In this document: in pieces, positions 17,609 to 25,789 of the stretch
Numbering within the stretch: the first letter of the stretch is position 1
Layout: each line of letters starts with the position of its first letter
Source of the DNA: Microbacterium bovistercoris
Lineage (GTDB): Bacteria > Actinomycetota > Actinomycetes > Actinomycetales > Microbacteriaceae
Assembly: GCF_003387575.1 (NCBI RefSeq)
Contig: NZ_QUAB01000041.1
Coordinates: 62,001 to 126,000, forward strand
Direction of reading: 5' to 3'
DNA length: 64,000 nt
Position numbers and translations under genes: made by a program
Notes under the pieces: model-generated
Database searches by the model: none
Told to the model about the DNA's origin: nothing
The model's input: the letters and a program-made list of their open reading frames with translations, nothing else

Positions 17609-20600
17609 ATGCCCTTCCCGCACATCGACGATGTGACCCTGAACCGTCATGTCGGCACCGTGACACTGCAGCGGGCGAGGGACTACCTCCGAACGGGCAT
17701 GGTGCTCGCCACCCGGTGGGACGAGGGATCCTCGGTGCTCACGGCGACGGTCAGGGGCAGCAGCATCGGCGACTACGCGTGCGTCATCCGCATCGACGCC
17801 ACGGCCGACGTGCCGCGTATCATGTCCTCCCGCTGCACCTGCCCGATGGCATCCGCCTGCAAGCACGTCGCCGCGGCCGTGCTCAAGGCGGATCGGGAAT
17901 CCGTGATCCGCTCGGCCGCCGTGGCGCCCGAGCGGCCGAAGACGGAGCCGTGGCGCCGACTCATCCCTGAGAGCCGGGCGGCGGCGCGGACGCCCCTGGC
18001 CCTCGGCTTCGAACTGCGGGTGCATGAGCGCAGCGCCAATCCGTGGTCGACCAAGCGCACCGCTCCGGCCGAGCCTCGGGCACTGGCGAAGGGCGAGGTC
18101 GACGTGCGCCTCGCCATGCGACCTTACACAGCAAGCCCGCGCACCGGCGCCTGGATCAAGGGCGAGGTCGGCTGGGAGTCGTTCCGGCGCGCGTCGCCGG
18201 CCTACCCGGTCACCCAGCACCGCTGGTTCGGCGACCTGCTCGCGCTGGCGCGCGACTCCCTGCTGTCCGGCACAGCCGGCGAGTGGATTCTGGTCGACCA
18301 CGTCGAATCCGACGTCTTCTTCGATCACCTGGCGAGGGCGGATGCTGCGGGGGTGCCGCTCATCGCCGTGCACAAACACACCGATGTCCGTCTCGCGGTG
18401 ACGGGAACCGCCCGCATGCAGGTGGAACGCGCGGACGACGGCCTTCTCCTGCGGGCGGCCGCGCAGGTCGACGGCGAGGAGGCCGAGCACGTGCGCCCGA
18501 TCGGACGTTCGGGCTTCTACACGTGGCGCGTCGTGGACCGACGCGTCGAGGTGGTCCTCGCGGCGGGCTCCCTCGATGAACCGACGCGGACGCTGCTCGC
18601 CGAGGGCGGGACGATCGCGGTGCCGTCGGCGGACGAGGAGGAGTTCTTCGCCGAGGCGTATCCCGCACTGAGCAGGTCGGCCACCCTCACCGCAGGCGCG
18701 GGCGTCGTGCTGCCGGAGGTCGTGAGGCCGACACCCGTGCTGTCGGTGATGTTCCGCGGCGGCCACACCGCCGATCACCGGCTCAGTTGGCGGTACGGCG
18801 GTCACGGCGGGTTCCCGGTGACACCCACCGGTGACGCCATCCGCGACGCCGATGCCGAAGGCGAGGAGCTGCGAACCGTCCAGGGGGTCTGGTCCGCCGC
18901 ATCCGATCTGCGGTTCGCGGCCACCGGCGTCGTCCGCGATCTCGACACCGCGCGACTGCTGAACGAGGTTGTGCCTGCCCTGGAAGAGGCGGGGGTCGAG
19001 GTGGTCGTCACCGGTGATCGCCCGGTGTACCGCGAACTCGCAGGAGAACCCGAGATCACGGTGTCGACCGTGGAGAGCACCGACCCGGACTGGTTCGACC
19101 TCGGCTTCATCGTGAAGATCGACGGCAAGAGCATCCCCTTCGAACCGCTGTTCACCGCCCTCGCCCTGCGGCGCAAGAACCTGCTGCTCGTCGACGGCAG
19201 CTACTTCTCGCTGGCGCATCCCGCGCTCGATCGGCTCCGCGACCTCATCGATGAGGCCGCCACGCTGAACGAATGGGAGACGGGCCCCCGGATCAGCCGC
19301 TATCAGACGGCTCTCTGGGATGACTTCGAGGACCTCGCAGACCAGTCCGCACCCGCGGTGTCCTGGCGGGCGACGGTCGAGGCGCTCCGAGCCGAGAGCG
19401 GCGTGCCGGCGGTGCCGGCGCCCGTCGGACTCCGGGCGGACCTGCGGCCCTATCAGCAGGCAGGGTTCGAGTGGCTCGCGTTCCTGCGCGAGCATCGGCT
19501 CGGCGGCATCCTCGCCGACGACATGGGCCTCGGTAAGACCCTGCAGCTGCTCGCTCTCGTGCAGCACGCGCATGAGGCGGGGGAGGAGCGCCCCTTCCTC
19601 GTGGTCGCGCCGACCAGCGTGCTGACAGCGTGGCGTGATGAGGCGGCGCGCTTCACACCCGGCCTGCGGGTGCGCGTGGTGGAGACGTCCAAGGCGTCCG
19701 ACATCCGCGACGCGGCCGGCTCGGCCGACCTCGTAGTGGCGTCCTACGCCGTCGTGCGCCTGGCCGAGCACACGTTCCGCGATCGGGACTGGGCCGGCCT
19801 GATTCTCGACGAGGCCCAGTTCGTGAAGAATCCGGCCTCGCAGCAGCACCAGGCGATCGCCGCCATCCCGGCCGAGGTGACCTACGCCGTGACCGGCACT
19901 CCGCTCGAGAACAGCCTGATGGACCTGTGGGCGCTGTTTCACCTGACCGCACCTGGCCTGTTCCCGTCCAAGAGGCAGTTCCGTGAGGACTACGTGCAGC
20001 CGATCGAGAAGGGCAAGGTGCCCGAGAACGCCGAGGGCGCCGACTTCCGCGCCGGGCGCATCGCACGGCTGAGGCGCCGCATCAGGCCGCTCATGCTGCG
20101 CCGCACCAAGGAGCTGGTGGCGTCCGAACTGCCGCTCAAACAGGAGCAGATCCTGCATGTCGAGCCGAGTCCGGCGCACCGTGCCGTCTACGACACCGTG
20201 CTGCAGCGCGAGCGGCAGAAGATCCTCGGGCTGCTCAAGGATCTCGACAGGAACCGCTTCATCGTGTTCCGGTCGCTGACGATGCTGCGCATGCTGGCGC
20301 TCGCACCGGGGCTCGTCGACCCTGATGACGCCGGTCTCGGCTCACGTAAGCTCGACGCCCTCGTCGAGCGCGCGGAGGAGCTGCGCGCGGAGGGGCACCG
20401 AGCGCTGGTGTTCAGCCAGTTCACCTCCTATCTCGACCTCGCGGAGGACCGGCTGAAGGCGGCAGGCATCGGTTACAGCAGACTGGACGGGGCCACGCGG
20501 AAGCGCGGCGATGTCGTGGACGGTTTCCGCGACGGCGATCAGACCGTGTTCCTCATCAGCCTCAAGGCCGGCGGGTTCGGCCTCACCCTCACCGAGGCCG

Positions 20601-20848
20601 ACTACGTGTTCCTGCTGGATCCCTGGTGGAACCCCGCGGCCGAGGCGCAGGCGATCGACCGCACCCATCGCATCGGGCAGCGGGAGCAGGTCTTCGTCTA
20701 TCGGATGATCTCGACCGGCACGATCGAGGAGAAGGTGCTCGCGCTGCAGCAGCGCAAGGCGCGGCTGTTCACCGCGGTGATGGACGACGACGAACTGTTC
20801 GCGAAATCGCTGACCGCGGACGACATCCGTGCACTGTTCGAGGAATGA
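17609..20848 (+). CDS. SNF2-family DEAD/DEAH-box ATPase with N-terminal SWIM zinc finger
   Basis: 1079 residues. The SWIM finger CxCx5CxH is at residues 76-86 (C76, C78, C84, H86). A bacterial SNF2-associated region fills the middle. The SNF2 ATPase lobe begins near 615 (DLRPYQQAGFEWLAFLREH), with motif I DDMGLGKT at 637-644 and motif II DEAQ at 734-737. Lobe 2 follows with VFSQFTSYLD near 934 and motif VI THRIGQREQ near 1018. The family uses ATP to translocate on duplex DNA and remodel protein-DNA complexes; the bacterial role is poorly defined (RapA/HepA relatives). The upstream box CAGGAT, 6 nt before the ATG, is a one-base variant of the leaderless motif. Confidence 0.92.
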   Translation: MPFPHIDDVTLNRHVGTVTLQRARDYLRTGMVLATRWDEGSSVLTATVRGSSIGDYACVIRIDATADVPRIMSSRCTCPMASACKHVAAAVLKADRESVIRSAAVAPERPKTEPWRRLIPESRAAARTPLALGFELRVHERSANPWSTKRTAPAEPRALAKGEVDVRLAMRPYTASPRTGAWIKGEVGWESFRRASPAYPVTQHRWFGDLLALARDSLLSGTAGEWILVDHVESDVFFDHLARADAAGVPLIAVHKHTDVRLAVTGTARMQVERADDGLLLRAAAQVDGEEAEHVRPIGRSGFYTWRVVDRRVEVVLAAGSLDEPTRTLLAEGGTIAVPSADEEEFFAEAYPALSRSATLTAGAGVVLPEVVRPTPVLSVMFRGGHTADHRLSWRYGGHGGFPVTPTGDAIRDADAEGEELRTVQGVWSAASDLRFAATGVVRDLDTARLLNEVVPALEEAGVEVVVTGDRPVYRELAGEPEITVSTVESTDPDWFDLGFIVKIDGKSIPFEPLFTALALRRKNLLLVDGSYFSLAHPALDRLRDLIDEAATLNEWETGPRISRYQTALWDDFEDLADQSAPAVSWRATVEALRAESGVPAVPAPVGLRADLRPYQQAGFEWLAFLREHRLGGILADDMGLGKTLQLLALVQHAHEAGEERPFLVVAPTSVLTAWRDEAARFTPGLRVRVVETSKASDIRDAAGSADLVVASYAVVRLAEHTFRDRDWAGLILDEAQFVKNPASQQHQAIAAIPAEVTYAVTGTPLENSLMDLWALFHLTAPGLFPSKRQFREDYVQPIEKGKVPENAEGADFRAGRIARLRRRIRPLMLRRTKELVASELPLKQEQILHVEPSPAHRAVYDTVLQRERQKILGLLKDLDRNRFIVFRSLTMLRMLALAPGLVDPDDAGLGSRKLDALVERAEELRAEGHRALVFSQFTSYLDLAEDRLKAAGIGYSRLDGATRKRGDVVDGFRDGDQTVFLISLKAGGFGLTLTEADYVFLLDPWWNPAAEAQAIDRTHRIGQREQVFVYRMISTGTIEEKVLALQQRKARLFTAVMDDDELFAKSLTADDIRALFEE

Positions 20849-20863
20849 GCGGAGAATTCCGGG

Positions 20864-21949
20864 ATGACTGTGGCACTGAGCAAGGACGAGGCGCGGCGCG
20901 TCATCGTGCGCGCCGCGCTGCTCGACGCGGAGCGCCCCGGTGACGTCGTCGAGGTGGCCGAGCAGATCGGATACCTCAAGATCGACCCCACCGCGACGAT
21001 CGCGCCCTGCGAACACACCATGGCCTGGTCCAGGATCGGCTGGTCGTACGAGCCGGGGCAGCTGAAGAAGGCGGCCGAGGACGACCGGCAGCTGTTCGAG
21101 TACAACGGCGCCTTCCTTCCCGTCTCGCTGCTGCCCGCGATGCTTCCCGGCATGACCGAGGCGTCGCTTCGGGAGAGCACCCGGTCCTGGCTCGCCGCGA
21201 ACGACGGGTTCCGTCGCGACGTGCTGGCGCGTCTGCGCGCCGAGGGGCCGCTGCTGGCGAGCGAGATCCCGGACACCGCTCAGGTCGCCAAGGCCCCTGA
21301 CGGATGGACCGGGTCGAACCAGGTGCCCATCATGCTGGAGGTACTCTCCCGGACGGCCGAGGTCGCCGTGGTCGGTCGCGAGGGCCGCTCACGGCGCTGG
21401 GATCTCGCGGAACGCGTCTACCCGCAGGGCGGCCCGATGCTCGGCGAGCAGGAAGCCGCCGAGCAGTGGTCGTCGCGTCTGCTGCAGGCAGCAGGGCTCG
21501 CGCGCCCGTACAACTGGTGGAACGGGGTCTCGAAGACGGCGGGCGAGCCCGCATCGGTCGAGGGGAGCACGGTGCGCTTCCGCATCGACCCCGAAGCCCT
21601 CGCCGCGCTCGACGAGCCGGACCGCGGCGGGCGGGTCGCGTTCCTCAATCCCTACGACAGCCTGCTGTTCGACAGGAAGCGGCTGGAGGAGGTGTTCGAC
21701 TTCACCTACGTGCTCGAGCAGTTCAAACCGAAGGCGCAGCGCGTGTACGGCTACTTCGCCCATCCGATCCTGTTCGGCGACCGTTTCATCGGCATGCTCG
21801 ACGCCGAGCACGACCGCAAGCGCGAGGTGCTGCAGGTGAACGCCGTGCACGAGTTCTTCCCCTGGGACTCCGACGAGCACGAGCTGGTCCGCGCGGAGAT
21901 CCAGGAGCTCGCGGACTGGCTCGGTGTGCCGGTCGCGGGGCTGCCCTGA
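20864..21949 (+). CDS. YcaQ/AlkX-like winged-helix protein (HTH_42 family), possible DNA glycosylase
   Basis: 361 residues. The HTH_42 family includes E. coli YcaQ and Streptomyces AlkZ, glycosylases that unhook bulky or cross-linked alkyl adducts. The N-terminal winged helix is followed by GYLKIDPTATIAP and EHTMAWSRIGW, which align with the YcaQ region (G.LQID...V..SH...WSR) where the Q-x-D active-site motif lies. Here K39-I40-D41 replaces it. The C-terminal part has GRVAFLNPYDSLLFDRKRL, RVYGYFAHPILFGDRFIGML and DAEHDRKREVL, typical of the family. The gene lies 15 bases past the SNF2 stop and is probably co-transcribed. Activity cannot be assumed given the Lys. Confidence 0.85.
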   Translation: MTVALSKDEARRVIVRAALLDAERPGDVVEVAEQIGYLKIDPTATIAPCEHTMAWSRIGWSYEPGQLKKAAEDDRQLFEYNGAFLPVSLLPAMLPGMTEASLRESTRSWLAANDGFRRDVLARLRAEGPLLASEIPDTAQVAKAPDGWTGSNQVPIMLEVLSRTAEVAVVGREGRSRRWDLAERVYPQGGPMLGEQEAAEQWSSRLLQAAGLARPYNWWNGVSKTAGEPASVEGSTVRFRIDPEALAALDEPDRGGRVAFLNPYDSLLFDRKRLEEVFDFTYVLEQFKPKAQRVYGYFAHPILFGDRFIGMLDAEHDRKREVLQVNAVHEFFPWDSDEHELVRAEIQELADWLGVPVAGLP

Positions 21950-22007
21950 GGCGCGCCCGGGCGGGTTAGGCACGGCCGGTCACGGCGGCTTCAGAACCGC
22001 GCGCCGG

Positions 22008-22013
22008 TAGAAT
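22008..22013 (+). promoter_or_regulatory. -10 box TAGAAT upstream of the MBL-Rieske gene
   Basis: TAGAAT lies 26 bases before the ATG, leaving room for the AGGAGGAG Shine-Dalgarno at 22028-22035. This is a leadered promoter. Confidence 0.5.
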
Positions 22014-22039
22014 CGACGGGTCCAAGCAGGAGGAGAGAC

Positions 22040-23608
22040 ATGCGGATCACGGGACTCGGCCACGCCGGAATGCTCATCGAGACGGTCGGCGGGAACATCA
22101 TCTGCGACCCCGTGCTCGGGCCCTCGTTCTTCGGCTCGTGGTTCCCGTTCCCCGACAATCGGGGCCTGGACTGGGAGGAGATCGGCAAGAAGGCCGACTT
22201 CCTGTACATCTCGCACCGGCACCGCGACCACTTCGACCCTCGCCTGCTGGAGCGCTACATCCGCAAGGACATCGAGGTGCTCCTGCCCGAGTACGTCACT
22301 GACGACCTCGAGGTCGACATCCGGGCCCTCGGCTACGAGAACATCACCTATGCGCCCGCCGGCGGGGTGATCGAGCGCGGCGATCTGAAGATCATGATCA
22401 CACCGCTGCGCGCTCCCAGCGACGGGCCGATCGGCGACTCCTCGCTGAGCGTCGACGACGGCACCGCCTCGATCCTGAACCAGAACGATTCCCACCCGCT
22501 CGACCTCGACAAGCTGCTGAGCTTCGGCAAGCCCGAGGCGTACTTCACGCAGGTCTCCGGTGCGATCTGGTGGCCGATGGTGTACGACCTGCCGCAGGAC
22601 GCCAAGCAGAACTTCGCGAAGCTCAAGCGCGACGCGCAGAACAAGCGCGCCATGTACTACATCGAGAAGGTGGATGCACCGCACGTCTTCCCGATGGCGG
22701 GCCCGCCGATGTTCCTGCGCGACGAGCTGTTCCAGTACAACGGCACCGGGCAGAACGACGACTCGATCTTCACCGATCAGAAGGAGTTCCTCGCGCACAT
22801 GAAGGAGCTCGCTCCGCAGTACGACGGGCAGCTGTTCATCCCGGGCACCGTGGTCGACATGAACCACGGCGAGATGACGGTGACGCAGAGCCTGTACTCC
22901 GAGGCCGAGATCGCGCACATCTTCGATGAGAAGTGGGACTACCTCGAGGAGCAGCGTGCCGCGCGCCAGCAGGAGATCCGCGACGAGGAGGCCCGTCGTG
23001 CGCCGGAGCTGCCGGCGGAGGAGATCCTCGCCGAGCTCAAGGCCTGGTGGGAGCCGCTGCTGAAGAAGTCGCGCACCATCCGCAACGGCGTCGGCGGCAA
23101 CGTCCGCTTCCGCATCGGCGACCTCGACATGGTGGTCGACTTCCCGCGCGCCAAGGTGCGCGAGTACGCCGGCGAGGAGTGCATCTACTGGTACACGATC
23201 CCGGCCGACCTGGTCTCGACGAACATCCGCGACCACGAGATCGACTGGTCGAACTCGATCTTCCTGTCGATGCAGTTCTCGGTGGGCCGCAGTGGCAAGT
23301 TCAACGAGTTCCTCACCACATTCCTGAAGTGCCTCTCGGTCGACCGCATCGAATACGTCGAGAACTGGTACTCCGAGCAGACCGACCAGACCGAGGACGC
23401 CCAGATCGGCGATTGGGTCGTGCAGCGCCGTTGCCCGCACCTGCGAGCCGACCTCACCCGTACCGGCAAGATCGAGGACGGCGTGCTCACCTGCTCGATG
23501 CACGACTGGAAATGGGACCTCAAGACCGGCAAGTGCCTCAGCACCGCCGGGCACGAGATCCGCGCCGAGTACTGCCCGCTCACCGAAGAGGCGCTGCGCG
23601 CCGGATGA
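22040..23608 (+). CDS. Metallo-beta-lactamase fold protein fused to a C-terminal Rieske [2Fe-2S] domain
   Basis: 522 residues. An UlaG-like metallo-beta-lactamase domain occupies about 1-300, with GHAGMLIET at the start and the metal motif HRHRDH at 59-64. A linking region of about 100 charged residues follows. A Rieske domain then ends the protein, with C465-P-H467 and C485-SM-H488 as cluster ligands. CMP-Neu5Ac hydroxylase also joins Rieske and MBL-like parts, but with the Rieske domain first, so this is a related yet rearranged layout. An iron-dependent oxygenase or hydroxylase is possible; the substrate is unknown. No signal peptide. It has a strong Shine-Dalgarno and its own promoter, and overlaps the next gene by 4 bp (ATGA). 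Confidence 0.85.
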   Translation: MRITGLGHAGMLIETVGGNIICDPVLGPSFFGSWFPFPDNRGLDWEEIGKKADFLYISHRHRDHFDPRLLERYIRKDIEVLLPEYVTDDLEVDIRALGYENITYAPAGGVIERGDLKIMITPLRAPSDGPIGDSSLSVDDGTASILNQNDSHPLDLDKLLSFGKPEAYFTQVSGAIWWPMVYDLPQDAKQNFAKLKRDAQNKRAMYYIEKVDAPHVFPMAGPPMFLRDELFQYNGTGQNDDSIFTDQKEFLAHMKELAPQYDGQLFIPGTVVDMNHGEMTVTQSLYSEAEIAHIFDEKWDYLEEQRAARQQEIRDEEARRAPELPAEEILAELKAWWEPLLKKSRTIRNGVGGNVRFRIGDLDMVVDFPRAKVREYAGEECIYWYTIPADLVSTNIRDHEIDWSNSIFLSMQFSVGRSGKFNEFLTTFLKCLSVDRIEYVENWYSEQTDQTEDAQIGDWVVQRRCPHLRADLTRTGKIEDGVLTCSMHDWKWDLKTGKCLSTAGHEIRAEYCPLTEEALRAG

Positions 23609-24141
23609 GCGGCGCCGGTACCGCCATCCGGCTGCTGACCCTCGACGATGTTCCGGAGCTGACCGATCTGGAGCTGACGAACAGGGAGCACCTGCGTCCC
23701 TGGGAACCGGCGCGCACGCCGGAGTACTTCACGGCTTCGGGGCAGCGGCATCGGCTCGAGGTCGCACTGCGCGAGCACGACGCCGGACGCGCCGTCCCGT
23801 TCGGGATCACGACGGATGCCGGTGAGCTGATCGGCAGGGTGACGCTGAGCGGTGTGGTGCGCGGCGCCCTGCAGTCATGCGCGATGGGGTACTGGATCGC
23901 GGCGGACCATCTGCGTCGTGGGCACGCCGTGCGCGCGGCAGCCCTGGCGGTCGAGCACGCGTTCACCGACCTTGAACTGCACCGGGTGCAGGCCGAGACG
24001 CTGCCCGAGAACGTCGCGTCTCAGGCTGTGCTGACCCGGATCGGCTTCACGCAGTACGGCCTCGCGCCGAAGTACCTGCGCATCGACGGCGTCTGGCGCG
24101 ACTTCCTCATGTTCCAGAGGATCAACCCCGAGGCCGACTGA
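23605..24141 (+). CDS. GNAT acetyltransferase, RimJ/RimL type
   Basis: 178 residues from the ATG overlapping the MBL-Rieske stop. The N-terminal motif ELTNREHLRPWEP and the later MGYWIAADHLRRGHAVRAAA, LELHRVQAETLPENVASQAV and IGFTQYGLAPKYLRIDGVWR are typical of the RimJ branch, which acetylates protein or antibiotic amines. The start overlap suggests co-translation with the MBL-Rieske protein, so acetylation of a product or partner of that protein is conceivable, but this is only inference. Confidence 0.88.
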   Translation: MSGAGTAIRLLTLDDVPELTDLELTNREHLRPWEPARTPEYFTASGQRHRLEVALREHDAGRAVPFGITTDAGELIGRVTLSGVVRGALQSCAMGYWIAADHLRRGHAVRAAALAVEHAFTDLELHRVQAETLPENVASQAVLTRIGFTQYGLAPKYLRIDGVWRDFLMFQRINPEAD

Positions 24142-24184
24142 GCCGTGCGGTGAGATCCTGCCGACTTCGCCGCGAGATCGCGAT

Positions 24185-24227
24185 TTCTGCACGAGGTCCC
24201 CGTGCTGAACACGGGTCTCGCGCAGAA
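24185..24227. repeat. Imperfect long hairpin in intergenic region (REP-like)
   Basis: Between two convergent genes. The arms pair as TTCTGC/GCAGAA, CGAG/CTCG and CCCGTG/CACGGG, with small mismatches and a CTGAA loop. A flanking CGCAGAAGTC (24221-24230) recurs with one change as CGCAGATGTC about 10 bases on. It may be a bidirectional terminator or a dispersed repeat. Confidence 0.55.
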
Positions 24228-24236
24228 GTCAGGGAG

Positions 24237-25145
24237 TCACGCAGATGTCGCGCGCAGGACTGGCACCAGTTCTGCAGGACGGAGGTCGAGGTCGGCGATC
24301 CGGTCCAGGGCGACCCGCTCGATGTCGTATCGCCCGCGCGACGGGTCGTCGAACTCGGGTCCGTTCCGACGAGAGGGGTCGATGCCGGTCAGCCGCGCAG
24401 CGTAGAAGATCTCGCTGCGGATGCCGTCGATCCGGCGCTCGTGGATCACTTCGCCGATCCAGGCCTCGGCGCCGAGTTCCTCGCGAAGCTCGCGGCGCAG
24501 CGCGTCCTCCGGAGTGGCATCCGAAAGTGCCATCCCGCCGCCCGGGGTGGTCCAGTACGGTGCGTGACCAGCGCGAGTCCGCTTGATCAGGATGATCCGT
24601 CCGTCGTCATCCGTCAGCAGCGCGCGCACGCGGGGGAGCGGGAGGTCGAGCTCGATGACGTCGGGGAACCGCAGCGTCTCCCAGAACGCGACCGCGGGAT
24701 CACCCGCCTCGATCAGACCTTGCGCGACCGTCCAGGCTGTCAGAGCCATGCCATGGGTTCCGACGACGATGTGCTCGGCAGGGTGCGCGAGGAGGCCCTC
24801 GTGAAAGCGCTGCGCGACGTCATCCGGCGTCTCCCAGCTCACATGCCGCTCATCCAGTCGTCCGGCGACCCAGGCGCGGCGCGCCGAGCGGAAGTCGTCG
24901 TGCACCAGCTCCTCACGGTCGACTTCGCGGAAGCGGGCGTCTTGGACGACGGTTCCTTCCTCGGCTCCGGTCGCGAGCACTGTCGTCTGCCGCGCCTTCA
25001 GCTCGGGGCTCGACACCGCTGTGCCGTCGAGGCGCAACGCGGATGCCGCTGCCGCGCCGTCGGAGCTGAGCGGCCATTCCTCCGGCGAGACCGACGCATC
25101 GACCTCAGGCATGCCGTGGCGGAGGAGGGTGATCTTGCGCCGCAT
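24237..25145 (-). CDS. Histidine phosphatase fused to a C-terminal Nudix hydrolase
   Basis: 302 residues. The N-terminal histidine-phosphatase domain (about 1-165) has LRHG at 8-11 with the phospho-accepting H10, and a second catalytic His at 131 in VVGTHGMAL. The Nudix domain (about 172-300) has a Nudix box at 202-226, PGGGMALSDATPEDALRREL followed by REELGA; one residue is inserted relative to the consensus, so the first conserved Glu is displaced. Fusions in the opposite order (Nudix first) are known in mycobacterial MutT1. The substrate may be a nucleotide polyphosphate hydrolysed in two steps, but this is unproven. A TACGCT box gives leaderless geometry. Confidence 0.85.
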   Translation of the reverse strand: MRRKITLLRHGMPEVDASVSPEEWPLSSDGAAAASALRLDGTAVSSPELKARQTTVLATGAEEGTVVQDARFREVDREELVHDDFRSARRAWVAGRLDERHVSWETPDDVAQRFHEGLLAHPAEHIVVGTHGMALTAWTVAQGLIEAGDPAVAFWETLRFPDVIELDLPLPRVRALLTDDDGRIILIKRTRAGHAPYWTTPGGGMALSDATPEDALRRELREELGAEAWIGEVIHERRIDGIRSEIFYAARLTGIDPSRRNGPEFDDPSRGRYDIERVALDRIADLDLRPAELVPVLRATSA

Positions 25146-25151
25146 CCCGCC

Positions 25152-25157
25152 AGCGTA
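25152..25157 (-). promoter_or_regulatory. -10 box TACGCT, leaderless geometry for the phosphatase-Nudix gene
   Basis: On the minus strand TACGCT ends 6 nt before the ATG at 25145. Confidence 0.45.
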
Positions 25158-25197
25158 GCCGCTCGTTGGTATACCACCGGCCGGACCGGCGAATCGT

Positions 25198-25203
25198 TAG
25201 AAT
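25198..25203 (+). promoter_or_regulatory. -10 box TAGAAT of the pyr operon
   Basis: TAGAAT lies 15 bases upstream of the PyrR-type hairpin and would start the pyr operon mRNA just ahead of it. No good -35 is seen. Confidence 0.55.
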
Positions 25204-25217
25204 CGAACCATCACCCA

Positions 25218-25251
25218 TCCTTTAAGCCCGTCCTGTGAGGCGGAGAAGGGA
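25218..25251 (+). promoter_or_regulatory. PyrR-binding RNA leader overlapping the pyrR Shine-Dalgarno
   Basis: A lower stem (TCCTT with AAGGG), an upper stem (CCG with CGG) and the loop TCCTGTGAGG match the PyrR-binding consensus, in which UCCNGUGAG-type loops are recognised. The 3' arm is part of the AAGGGAGAGG Shine-Dalgarno. Binding of PyrR with UMP would therefore block ribosome access (translational repression), as proposed for mycobacterial pyr operons, rather than attenuate transcription. Confidence 0.75.
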
Positions 25252-25258
25252 GAGGCAG

Positions 25259-25789
25259 ATGGCTGCACGCTCCGTGCTGCAAGAAGCCGATATCGCGCGC
25301 GCTCTGACGCGCATCGCCCATGAGATCCTCGAGTCCAATCGGGGAGCGGACGGTCTCGTCCTGCTGGGCGTCCCGACCCGCGGCGTGACACTCGCCGAGC
25401 GGCTCGGTCCGATCATCTCCGAGATCGCCGGTGCCGAGATCCCGGTCGGATCGCTGGATGTGACGCTCTTCCGCGACGACCTGGCGAAGCATCCGACCCG
25501 CACGCCGAAGCGCACCGAGATCCCCGACACGGGCATCGACGGCAAGACCGTCGTGCTCGTCGACGACGTGCTCTTCTCCGGCCGCAGCATCCGCGCCGCC
25601 CTCGACGCCATCCAGTCGATCGGCCGCCCCGCCGTGATCCGCCTCGCGATCCTCGTCGACCGCGGTCACCGCGAGGTGCCCATCCGCCCCGACTTCGTCG
25701 GCAAGAACATCCCGTCCTCCCGGCAGGAGCGCGTGAACGTGCATCTGCGCGAACTGGACGGCACTGACGAGGTGACGATCGAAGCATGA
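25259..25789 (+). CDS. pyrR: Bifunctional pyr operon regulator / uracil phosphoribosyltransferase PyrR
   Basis: 176 residues from the ATG after AAGGGAGAGG; the in-frame ATG-like extension from 25235 would be read through the regulatory hairpin. PyrR binds pyr mRNA when UMP is high and has a minor uracil phosphoribosyltransferase activity. The N-terminus is [19 protein letters not shown]. The PRPP loop is [18 protein letters not shown], then [20 protein letters not shown]. It is the first gene of the pyr operon and presumably represses its own leader at 25218-25251. The stop overlaps the pyrB start by 4 bp (ATGA). Confidence 0.95.
   Translation: MAARSVLQEADIARALTRIAHEILESNRGADGLVLLGVPTRGVTLAERLGPIISEIAGAEIPVGSLDVTLFRDDLAKHPTRTPKRTEIPDTGIDGKTVVLVDDVLFSGRSIRAALDAIQSIGRPAVIRLAILVDRGHREVPIRPDFVGKNIPSSRQERVNVHLRELDGTDEVTIEA

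Noticed and set aside
17120..20179. A 1019-codon open frame on the minus strand opposite the SNF2 gene
   Set aside because: Shadow frame; it also runs through the promoter region of the DUF4349 gene and shows no domain.
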